A stretch of DNA of 64,000 bases from Photobacterium marinum (GTDB lineage Bacteria > Pseudomonadota > Gammaproteobacteria > Enterobacterales > Vibrionaceae): assembly GCF_000331515.1 (NCBI RefSeq), contig NZ_AMZO01000016.1, forward strand, positions 248,001 through 312,000. Reading direction: 5' to 3'. A model generated the notes under the pieces. It saw nothing but the letters and a program-made list of their open reading frames with translations, was not told the DNA's origin and did no database searches. How positions within the stretch are numbered: the first letter of the stretch is position 1; each line of letters opens with the position of its first letter. Of this stretch, positions 43,348-51,093 are shown piece by piece. The position numbers and the translations under genes are program-made.

Positions 43348-44313
43348 ATGAAATACCGACACTCTCTGCTGCCATCATCCCTGAACGGACTTCGGGTATT
43401 TGAAGCTGCTGCCCGGCATTTGAGTTTTACCCAGGCTGCTACCGAGTTGAATGTGACGCAAAGTGCTGTCAGCCGACAAATCCGTCAGCTAGAAGATCAC
43501 CTTGGTTTTCCGTTATTTATCCGTCAGCACAGAAGCCTGACCCTAACTGGCGAAGGCAAGGAAATTGCTCTGCTGTTAACTCGCCAATACAGCGACTTAA
43601 ACGGCATGATTCGCCAATTGAAAACAAAAGAAAATGCTCCGTTGCGGGTTAAAGTGGCAATGAGTTTCGGTGTGAGATGGCTGATCCCTCGCTTGCATTC
43701 CTTTAAGGAACAGTACCCGTCACTGGATATCGTACTGACTTCCGTTCTGGGTTTTGAGGACACGGCACTAAGGCTGGATGATGACGACTATGACGTTGCT
43801 ATTTACGGTTTACATCGCGATCCCAAAAGCCAGTACCATAAGAATATGCTGCGAAAAGAGTACCTGGCTCCGGTATATTCCGAACTGCTGACCAAAACCG
43901 ACAAAGCTATCAGTGTCGATGAATTACTGACTTATCCGCGACTACACCCGACCCCAGATCGTTCAGACTGGCGCGAATGGTTAAAGCGAAACCATAAGTC
44001 GGAGTTAATGAATAACTCAGGGCTTACGTTCGATACGCTGGACATGGCACTGACATCCTGTTTTGCCGGACAAGGCGTGACCATAACCGACCTGATGTTA
44101 GTCGTGCATGAACTGAAACAGGGCTATCTCAAGCTTCCCCGCTCGGCGACAATTATCGACAGCCCGTGGCAGTACTACTATCACTGCCAGCTTGAAAGTG
44201 ACGCTGTCACTAATTTTATCACTTGGTTGACTGAACAGCTTGAAACCGAACAGGCTGAAATGTTCGAAATGGCAAAACAGCAAGGCTGGCAGATCATCGA
44301 GAATCAGAACTAA
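43348..44313 (+). CDS. LysR-family regulator, GcvA-like
   Basis: A 321-residue regulator. The N-terminal helix-turn-helix SLNGLRVFEAAARHLSFTQAATELNVTQSAVSRQIRQLE is typical of GcvA-type LysR proteins, and the effector region begins KVAMSFGVRWLIPRLHSF with the family phrase. Divergent from a MATE transporter gene. A perfect matS site lies inside its coding sequence at 44198-44210. Confidence 0.9.
   Translation: MKYRHSLLPSSLNGLRVFEAAARHLSFTQAATELNVTQSAVSRQIRQLEDHLGFPLFIRQHRSLTLTGEGKEIALLLTRQYSDLNGMIRQLKTKENAPLRVKVAMSFGVRWLIPRLHSFKEQYPSLDIVLTSVLGFEDTALRLDDDDYDVAIYGLHRDPKSQYHKNMLRKEYLAPVYSELLTKTDKAISVDELLTYPRLHPTPDRSDWREWLKRNHKSELMNNSGLTFDTLDMALTSCFAGQGVTITDLMLVVHELKQGYLKLPRSATIIDSPWQYYYHCQLESDAVTNFITWLTEQLETEQAEMFEMAKQQGWQIIENQN
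44198..44210. promoter_or_regulatory. matS site (MatP binding)
   Basis: GTGACGCTGTCAC fits GTGACRNYGTCAC exactly. MatP bound to matS organises the chromosome terminus macrodomain. It lies within the LysR coding sequence, about 24 kb from dif. Confidence 0.8.
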
Positions 44314-44331
44314 ACTGACGAATTTGCTGAT

Positions 44332-45264
44332 TCAATCAAGAGATTTAATCAGCTCAGGCACTAATTCAAACAAGTCGCCCACCAAGCCATAGTCTGTAAT
44401 CTGGAAAATGGGCGCATCTGGATCACTGTTAATTGCCACAATGACTTTTGAATCTTTCATGCCCGCCAAATGTTGAATCGCGCCTGATATCCCGATGGCA
44501 ATATAAAGCTCAGGCGCGACAATCTTACCCGTCTGACCAACTTGCAAATCATTGGAAACAAATCCTGCATCGACGGCTGCCCGCGATGCGCCAATAGCTC
44601 CACCGAGTTTATCGGCAAGCGTTTCTACCATCGAAAACCCTTCCTTACTACCAAGCCCACGGCCTCCGGACACCACAACCCGCGCCGCAGCCAGCTCAGG
44701 TCTTTCACTTTCTGATGTCTGCCTGCTGACAAACTCCGATAAATCTGATGGAATCACCTTATTCAGCTCAAGAATTTCAGCCTGACTGTCTCCAGTTTGT
44801 GCGGCATCAAAAGCGGCACTACGAATGGTGATCACCTTTATCGAATCTTCCGACTTCACCTGCGCTAATGCATTTCCCGCATAGATCGGCCGGATAACTG
44901 TATCTGGGCTCTGAATCTCAATCACATCTGATAACTGACCGACATCCAATAGTGCTGCTACTCGGGGCATCAGATTCTTACCGAATGTGGTGGCAGCCGC
45001 AAGAATATGGCTGTAAGGCGCTGCAATTTCCACAATAAGCTCAGCCATGTTTTCTGCCAATTGATATTCATAAACCGGCTCATCTGCCAACAAAACTTTA
45101 TCAACACCTTTTACTTGGCTCAGCTCATCCGCTACAAAACGGCAGTTCTTTCCAACGATCAGAACAGTCACGGTTGAATCAATCGACAGCCCCGCCTGAA
45201 TCGCCTTTAACGTCTCCTGAGCGACAACCTGATTATTGTGCTCTGCAATAATTAACGTCGCCAT
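44332..45264 (-). CDS. etfA: Electron transfer flavoprotein subunit alpha
   Basis: A 310-residue FAD-binding subunit. The C-terminal FAD region VVSGGRGLGSKEGFSMVETLADKLGGAIGASRA...VGQTGKIVAPELYIAIGISGAIQH is complete. With EtfB it accepts electrons from acyl-CoA and branched-chain dehydrogenases and passes them to ETF-ubiquinone oxidoreductase, encoded divergently at 46148. Its ATG overlaps the etfB stop (ATGA), so it is translationally coupled. Confidence 0.96.
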   Translation of the reverse strand: MATLIIAEHNNQVVAQETLKAIQAGLSIDSTVTVLIVGKNCRFVADELSQVKGVDKVLLADEPVYEYQLAENMAELIVEIAAPYSHILAAATTFGKNLMPRVAALLDVGQLSDVIEIQSPDTVIRPIYAGNALAQVKSEDSIKVITIRSAAFDAAQTGDSQAEILELNKVIPSDLSEFVSRQTSESERPELAAARVVVSGGRGLGSKEGFSMVETLADKLGGAIGASRAAVDAGFVSNDLQVGQTGKIVAPELYIAIGISGAIQHLAGMKDSKVIVAINSDPDAPIFQITDYGLVGDLFELVPELIKSLD

Positions 45265-46013
45265 CAGATCACCTTTGCTTCGTTTTTCAGCTTATCAACC
45301 AGCTCAGCAACCGAGCCGACCCGCATTCCCGCCTGACGCTGAGGGGGCGGCGTTATCGCCAGTATTTGCTGGCGATGACTAATCCCGACACCCAGCTCAT
45401 CAGGGGTGATAACCTGCATAGATTTCTTCTTGGCTTTCATGATGTTAGGCAAAGAGGCATAGCGAGGTTCATTGAGGCGCAAATCTGTGCTGATAATAGC
45501 TGGAAGTGTTAGTTTTAATGTCTCCAGGCCGCCATCAACCTCACGGGTTACCGTGACACCGTCACCTTCAGTACTGAGCATTGACGCAAATGTACCCTGC
45601 GAACACCGGGTTAGCGCAGCTAACATTTGGGCAACCTGATTATTATCAGAATCAATGGATTGCTTACCGAGAAGAACCAGTGATGGCTGTTCCTGTTTCA
45701 TCACAGCACGAAGCAATTTTGCAACAGTCAGCGGTTCAAGATGGGATTCTGTATCTATGTGAATGGCTCTGTCTGCTCCCAAAGCCAGTGCTGTTCTCAA
45801 TTGCTCCTGACAGCTTGTCTCTCCGGCAGAAAGGACAATAACTTCGTCTGCAAAACCGGCTTCTTTCAGCCGAACAGCCTCTTCAACCGCGATTTCACAA
45901 AAAGGGTTCATGGCCATTTTGACATTGTTGGTTTCAACGCCGGAACCATCACTTTTTACGCGGATTTTGACATAAGGATCGATGACCCGTTTTATAGCTA
46001 CCAATACTTTCAC
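45264..46013 (-). CDS. etfB: Electron transfer flavoprotein subunit beta
   Basis: A 249-residue protein with GTG start at 46013 (AAGGA, 7-base spacing). VLVAIKRVIDPYVKIRVKSDGSGVE, MNPFCEIAVEEAVRLKE and DLRLNEPRYASLPNIMKAKKK are the EtfB hallmarks, including the AMP-binding region and recognition loop. First gene of etfBA. A matS site lies in it at 45553-45565. Confidence 0.96.
   Translation of the reverse strand: MKVLVAIKRVIDPYVKIRVKSDGSGVETNNVKMAMNPFCEIAVEEAVRLKEAGFADEVIVLSAGETSCQEQLRTALALGADRAIHIDTESHLEPLTVAKLLRAVMKQEQPSLVLLGKQSIDSDNNQVAQMLAALTRCSQGTFASMLSTEGDGVTVTREVDGGLETLKLTLPAIISTDLRLNEPRYASLPNIMKAKKKSMQVITPDELGVGISHRQQILAITPPPQRQAGMRVGSVAELVDKLKNEAKVI
45553..45565. promoter_or_regulatory. 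matS site (MatP binding)
   Basis: GTGACACCGTCAC fits the matS consensus exactly. It is inside etfB, 1.35 kb from the previous site. Confidence 0.8.
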
Positions 46014-46073
46014 AATGCATTCCTTTTTAAACAGAGATGCAGCCCGGGCAACTACACTTTGAGCCTAGTTGAA

Positions 46074-46089
46074 TTTACGTTTACGTCAA
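46074..46089. promoter_or_regulatory. LiuR-like operator between etfBA and etfD
   Basis: TTTACGTTTACGTCAA carries the paired ACGT-N2-ACGT core remembered for LiuR, a MerR-type repressor of branched-chain amino-acid and fatty-acid breakdown genes in gammaproteobacteria. It sits in the 134-bp divergent promoter region, able to control both sides. Confidence 0.6.
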
Positions 46090-46147
46090 CTGGACTATAT
46101 TTAGCTGTATCTGTCATGGCTCGATAATTGTTTTCGGGAAGGTAGGC

Positions 46148-47794
46148 ATGGAAAGAGAAAGCATGGAGTTTGATGTGGTGATCGTGGGTGCCGGCCCTGC
46201 GGGACTCTCTGCAGCGTGTCGGCTCATGCAATTGGCTCAGGAGCAGAATCAGGCCTTGTCAGTTTGTGTGGTAGAAAAAGGGGCTCAGGTCGGAGCGCAT
46301 ATTTTATCCGGTGCCCTCTTCGAGCATCGTTCGCTGGATGAGCTGTTTCCAGACTGGGAAAGACTGAATGCTCCGCTCCATACCGCAGTATCAGAAGAAA
46401 AGTTCTGCATGCTGACCAATCAGAGTAACTATCTGAGTATTCCCGAAGAAATCACGCCAAAGCCAATGCTAAATGACGGTAATTTTGTTATCAGCCTTGG
46501 GAATTTTTGCCGTTGGCTTGGCGAGCGGACCGAAGAGCTGGGAGTGGAAATATTCCCCGGCTTTGCCGCCGCTGAAATCCTTTATACCAAACAGGGGGCT
46601 GTCGCCGGGATCGCTACCGCTGATATGGGACTCGACAAAGACGGCAACCCGAAAAGCACCTATGAACCCGGTATCGACCTTAAAGCAAAGTACACCATTT
46701 TTGCCGAAGGTGCCCGTGGCCATCTGGGCAAACAGCTTATCAGGAGATTCCAGCTTGATCATGATAAAGATCCCCAGCACTACGCTCTCGGAATCAAAGA
46801 GTTGTGGGAAATCCCGCCGGAGCAACACAAGCCCGGCTATGTTATTCACGGTATCGGCTGGCCGTTGAGCCAGTCAGATACAACTGGCGGCAGTTTTCTG
46901 TATCACCTTGAGAACAACCAGGTCGCAGTCGGACTGATTGTCGACCTCAATTATCACAATCCGTATCTCAGCCCTTTTGACGAATTTCAGCGCATGAAAC
47001 ACCACCCGCTCTACCAGCAATATCTTCAGGGCGGACACCGAATTTCTTATGGTGCCAGAGCGATAACCAAAGGCGGATATTCCTCTTTACCCCGACAACA
47101 ATTCCCGGGCGGTGTTTTAGCCGGATGCGGTGCCGGAACACTCAATTTTGCCAAAATCAAAGGTAGCCATACCGCAATGAAATCCGGCATGCTGGCCGCC
47201 GAAGCGGTTTTTGCCGAAATCAAACAGGGATTTCATCAGACCATACCAGGCTATGAGCGTCTTTATGCAGAATCATGGCTCTATGATGAACTGTATGACT
47301 CCCGGAATTTCGGCTCTCAAATTCATAAGTTCGGCAATCTGATTGGCGGCGCACTGGCCTCTCTCGAACATAACCTGTTCAACCACCATGTAAACTGGAC
47401 AGTCAAAGACGAAAAAGTAGATCATGAATGCTTAAAGCCAGTAGAGAAATGTAAGCCAATCCCCTATCCCAAACCTGACGGCCAACTGAGTTTCGATAAA
47501 GCATCGTCTGTTTACCTGTCTGCTACTCAGCATGAGGAAAACCAGCCCTGCCACCTGAAACTCAAAAATCCGGCTGTACCAATTGCTTCTCACTTACCGC
47601 TATACGACGAGCCAAGCCAGAGATACTGCCCAGCAGGTGTGTATGAAATCGTCACCATTGATGAGCAACCGGTATTTCAAATCAACGCCAGTAACTGCAT
47701 CCATTGCAAAGCATGTGACATCAAAGATCCGTCGCAGAACATCGACTGGGTGCCACCAGAAGGTGGCGGCGGGCCGAACTATCCGAATATGTAG
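46148..47794 (+). CDS. etfD: Electron transfer flavoprotein-ubiquinone oxidoreductase
   Basis: A 548-residue membrane-associated flavo-iron-sulfur enzyme. It begins with the FAD dinucleotide motif VVIVGAGPAGLSAACRL, has the ubiquinone-binding region near GGYSSLPRQQFPGGVLAGCGAG, and ends with the 4Fe-4S ligands CPAGVY...NCIHCKACDIKDPSQNI. It passes electrons from EtfAB to ubiquinone. Divergent from etfBA across a LiuR-like box, so the three genes form a functional set for acyl-CoA oxidation. Confidence 0.96.
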   Translation: MERESMEFDVVIVGAGPAGLSAACRLMQLAQEQNQALSVCVVEKGAQVGAHILSGALFEHRSLDELFPDWERLNAPLHTAVSEEKFCMLTNQSNYLSIPEEITPKPMLNDGNFVISLGNFCRWLGERTEELGVEIFPGFAAAEILYTKQGAVAGIATADMGLDKDGNPKSTYEPGIDLKAKYTIFAEGARGHLGKQLIRRFQLDHDKDPQHYALGIKELWEIPPEQHKPGYVIHGIGWPLSQSDTTGGSFLYHLENNQVAVGLIVDLNYHNPYLSPFDEFQRMKHHPLYQQYLQGGHRISYGARAITKGGYSSLPRQQFPGGVLAGCGAGTLNFAKIKGSHTAMKSGMLAAEAVFAEIKQGFHQTIPGYERLYAESWLYDELYDSRNFGSQIHKFGNLIGGALASLEHNLFNHHVNWTVKDEKVDHECLKPVEKCKPIPYPKPDGQLSFDKASSVYLSATQHEENQPCHLKLKNPAVPIASHLPLYDEPSQRYCPAGVYEIVTIDEQPVFQINASNCIHCKACDIKDPSQNIDWVPPEGGGGPNYPNM

Positions 47795-47888
47795 TTATAC
47801 CAAACTGAATTTCATAAAAAACACCACCGCTGTTTACAAATAAACACTGCGATGGCGTTTCGTTTTTATTTTGGGTAAAGAAGTTAAA

Positions 47889-49283
47889 TCAGCGAACGAG
47901 ATTTTTCAGCCAGAGACCACGCCTCATCCGGCGGATAAACAATCCGGCCTTGAACACTTCTTCCAGAGATATACCGATAAAAGCACCAATCAGGCCCCAG
48001 TCGCACCAGATACCAAGGATGAAACTGGCCGGAGCGCCAACTACGATAAAACTTATCAGAGTGATGTTCATTACTGCTTTGGCATCACCTCCTGCTCTCA
48101 GTAACCCCGGAATTACTGAGTTGACAGAAGTGAAATACAGCGAGAACGCCAGAACCCAAATACAGACATAAGCCAGCTCGTAAGTTTCAGCCTGAATCTT
48201 ATACAGCCCCAACAGCGGATGCGCCAACAACAGCAATAGCACAACCGGAATAGTCATAATCACCAATCCAGCCATAATGGCACTGTTCGCACAAGCCTGC
48301 GCCTGACGGAACTTGCCTGCTCCCAGTAACTTACCGATATGAATCGCCGTTGCCTGCTGCAAGCCGCCGACCGGCAACATAAACAGTCCCTTAAAGGTTC
48401 GGATAATGGCATACCCGGCATAAGCGACAGCACCGACAGAGTTCATCAGCACGGTGTAAAACACACGAGCCCCCTGCCAATAAAAGCCATCAATCGTATT
48501 CGGATACCCGAGCTCAATGATTTTCTTCAGGTATTCCCGGTTCGGCGTTAATAAGTTCGCAATGCTGTACCGGCGCATAAGAAAGACCAGTAGAACAAAA
48601 CTTTGCCCCGCACTGGCAATCAAAGTTGCAAAGGCGGCACCTCGCAAACCTAAAGGGGTAAACAATGGCTCAGCAATACCCGGTAGCTTCAGGCCGAAAA
48701 TCAGAATGTAGTTACCGGCGAAATTGACCACATTGAAAAAGACAGAGACCTTAACCGGTGTTTTCGTATCACCAGATGCATTAAATACCGCAGAAACCAT
48801 CTGTGAAAGTAACATGCAAGGTACTGCAAAAGCGACAATGCGCAGATAACTCCCTGCAATTTCAGGCACGGCGGACCACTCTTCCCGCGGTTGAAAGATG
48901 TCCGTAGTCAGAATCGCAATCAGCTCTTCAGCAAAAAAGTAGAAGATTCCCCCCAGTAATAATCCGCACAGCCAGCCTGTTGAGATCATACTCTGTGCGA
49001 CATGCACCAGCTTATGCGATTGATTCGCCCCAGAATACTGGGAAATCAAAATACTGCCCCCAGTCGACAGCGCAGCAAACAACAGGAAGCTGAATGAGAG
49101 AAGCTGACTCGAGTTACCCAAACCTGAAATTGCACCTTCTCCCAGCTGGCCGATCATCAGAGAATCCACAAACCCCATCAGAGTGAACAGAATTCCCTGA
49201 ATCATAATTGGCAATGCCAGCCGGATAATAGGAAGCGCCAGATTTGGCCTTACATGCCGGATACTATTTTGAATCAAGTTCAT
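47889..49283 (-). CDS. MATE-family efflux transporter (second)
   Basis: A 464-residue twelve-helix membrane protein with MATE signatures PIMIQGILFTLMGFVDSLMIGQLG, ALSTGGSILISQYSGA and GVGxP-like loops. It is only moderately similar to the MATE protein at 41853. Its start lies inside the last 20 bases of the upstream kinase-like gene, so translation is coupled and the two proteins probably act together, for instance on a modified substrate. Confidence 0.9.
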   Translation of the reverse strand: MNLIQNSIRHVRPNLALPIIRLALPIMIQGILFTLMGFVDSLMIGQLGEGAISGLGNSSQLLSFSFLLFAALSTGGSILISQYSGANQSHKLVHVAQSMISTGWLCGLLLGGIFYFFAEELIAILTTDIFQPREEWSAVPEIAGSYLRIVAFAVPCMLLSQMVSAVFNASGDTKTPVKVSVFFNVVNFAGNYILIFGLKLPGIAEPLFTPLGLRGAAFATLIASAGQSFVLLVFLMRRYSIANLLTPNREYLKKIIELGYPNTIDGFYWQGARVFYTVLMNSVGAVAYAGYAIIRTFKGLFMLPVGGLQQATAIHIGKLLGAGKFRQAQACANSAIMAGLVIMTIPVVLLLLLAHPLLGLYKIQAETYELAYVCIWVLAFSLYFTSVNSVIPGLLRAGGDAKAVMNITLISFIVVGAPASFILGIWCDWGLIGAFIGISLEEVFKAGLFIRRMRRGLWLKNLVR

Positions 49284-50358
49284 CGACTACTCGCTTGATA
49301 ACTGATTGCAAACCTTGCGCATCCTTGTCGCCTCGGGATAGCTCCCATTCAAACCACTCTAAATGTTCAAGGCACTCTTCTTCGCTGTTGGTTAACTCGA
49401 AGAAGCGAACAATATAAAGCGGTACTGCCTTAACAAAGAGATGAACAAAAGAAAGTTCCTGCGCCGAAAGTGAAGTTGATTTCCGATATTCACTAATTAC
49501 CATCCGCCAGATCTTAGATAATATCTCGACAGCTTCATCTTCAGCTAACTCAAAATCATCAGAGTCCAACTCTTTACGGCTATATCTTTTCTTCAATTCA
49601 CGGAAAAAGAATATCCGGCTACTCCAGAAAATATCAGCCAAGCGATAGTCATAACGGGAAAAATCGAAATCTATTACCTGAGTGAAATTTCCTTCCTGAT
49701 CATAAAAAAGATTAAAGCAATGCAAATCACCATGGATATAGCACTTTTCAAGCACAGATAAATCCAGCGTCGATATTTCATCTTCAAGCTTATTAAGCAA
49801 GGAAAAATACTGTGGCAATAGCTCCGCCATTTTAGCCACAGAGGTTCTCGACTTATCTGCTACCTCAATTTGCTGTTGGAGGCCCAACAACCAATTGCGG
49901 CAAGCTTGCATATCAAGAAAGCCAACCCGTAATCCCGGATAAGGTTCATCAAAGTTTTTGGTGGCTTTGTGAAAATCAGCTAATGCTCGTACCGTCTCTT
50001 TATGTGCTTTGTCCGGAATATCACTTGACCAGTTATAAGTCATATCCGAAATAAATTCGGTCATCACATAAAACTGCCCGTCGAACTCTAGGAACGGGTT
50101 GCCGTGTTTATCTTTTATAATGGCTGGCGTCGGACAGCCATTACGATTCAAGTGATCAATCAAAGCCACTTCATTCGTAATTAATTTTCGGGTATTGCTT
50201 TTAAAGCAGTTCTTAAGAACGTATTTCCCCTCTTTGGTCGGCACAATAAACACTTCATTGGCCATACCGAAATAACACAGAGTGACATTGTCATTCGGGT
50301 ATTTTTGATAGGCGTCTAATACAAATTGTAAACGCCGCTGTACTGGTTCTGCTGACAT
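49264..50358 (-). CDS. APH/choline-kinase-family phosphotransferase
   Basis: A 364-residue protein from ATG 50358 (AGGA upstream); the frame reaches 50421 without a better start. Kinase motifs are clear: VLKNCFKSN (ATP-binding Lys region), CYIHGDLHCFNLFYD (Brenner motif HGDxxxxN, catalytic Asp) and VIDFDFSRYDYRLADI (metal-binding DFD). Family members phosphorylate aminoglycosides, choline, homoserine or methylthioribose; the substrate here is not evident. It overlaps the downstream MATE gene by 20 bp. Confidence 0.85.
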   Translation of the reverse strand: MSAEPVQRRLQFVLDAYQKYPNDNVTLCYFGMANEVFIVPTKEGKYVLKNCFKSNTRKLITNEVALIDHLNRNGCPTPAIIKDKHGNPFLEFDGQFYVMTEFISDMTYNWSSDIPDKAHKETVRALADFHKATKNFDEPYPGLRVGFLDMQACRNWLLGLQQQIEVADKSRTSVAKMAELLPQYFSLLNKLEDEISTLDLSVLEKCYIHGDLHCFNLFYDQEGNFTQVIDFDFSRYDYRLADIFWSSRIFFFRELKKRYSRKELDSDDFELAEDEAVEILSKIWRMVISEYRKSTSLSAQELSFVHLFVKAVPLYIVRFFELTNSEEECLEHLEWFEWELSRGDKDAQGLQSVIKRVVDELDSK

Positions 50359-50682
50359 TATTGTTATTATTCCTGATATCAGATAAACGGGATTCAGCCC
50401 AAACAATTCACTTCTCTTCACTTAACACTAAGAAGTAAACAACGGGACAAATTAGAAGGTTAATGGTTAAAAAATAAGAGTTATTACTAGAGAATGGTGT
50501 CAGCTTGAACAATGAGGAACACTTTCAAACAGACCGAAGAAGAATAACAACAGCCCGGATCTACATAACGTGACTACTTTCACAGTTATGCCTGATTTAT
50601 TTGATAAATCAGGCATTATTGTTTGTCAAAATGAGTATTAATGGAACCTGATGGCTAAATTGGCAATTTTATAGTTAATAAC
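50359..50682. other. Intergenic region after cutA with a 13-bp hairpin
   Basis: About 320 bp without a gene. A perfect inverted repeat ATGCCTGATTTAT-TTG-ATAAATCAGGCAT at 50588-50616 (13-bp stem, 3-nt loop) lies downstream of cutA but has no U-tract, so it may be a processing or stability element. Confidence 0.55.
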
Positions 50683-51006
50683 CTACTTACACTCATCCTT
50701 AATCCAGTTCAGATAATCCGTAAATCCAGCTGTTACTGGCATCTGAATAATCTCAGGGGTGTCATAATCATGGTTAGCGAGGATATCGGCTTCAACCTGA
50801 TCATAAAGTGATGTTTTGGTTTTAATCATCACTAATTTTTCATGATCAAAATTCACCTTTCCTTCCCAGTGGTAGTAACTCTCAACAGCTTGTACCTGAA
50901 CACAAGCGGCAAGGCGTTTTTCAATCAGAGAATTAATAATTTTCTTACCAATTGCTTCGTTCGCAAAGGTCGTCATGACCACACAGTATTCATGTTCCAT
51001 TGTCAT
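50683..51006 (-). CDS. cutA: CutA divalent-cation tolerance protein
   Basis: A 107-residue protein with CutA marks: VVMTTFANEAIGKKIINSLIEKRLAACVQV, SYYHWEGKVNFDHEKLVMIKT, and DYDTPEIIQMPVTAG. CutA is a trimeric PII-like protein linked to copper and other metal tolerance in E. coli; its true function is still debated. Stands alone; the start is one of two in-frame ATG codons (51006 and 51000). Confidence 0.95.
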   Translation of the reverse strand: MTMEHEYCVVMTTFANEAIGKKIINSLIEKRLAACVQVQAVESYYHWEGKVNFDHEKLVMIKTKTSLYDQVEADILANHDYDTPEIIQMPVTAGFTDYLNWIKDECK

Positions 51007-51048
51007 TGTTATATCTCTTATCTACCCGTAACCGTCTAACTATAAACC

Positions 51049-51073
51049 AAAAAGGGAGCCATAAAGCTCCCTT
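51049..51073 (-). terminator. Terminator of the alpha-amylase gene
   Basis: AGGGAGC-TTTATG-GCTCCCT followed by T5 on the minus strand, 20 bases beyond the stop. Confidence 0.92.
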
Positions 51074-51093
51074 GATTCAGATTTGTTATGATT

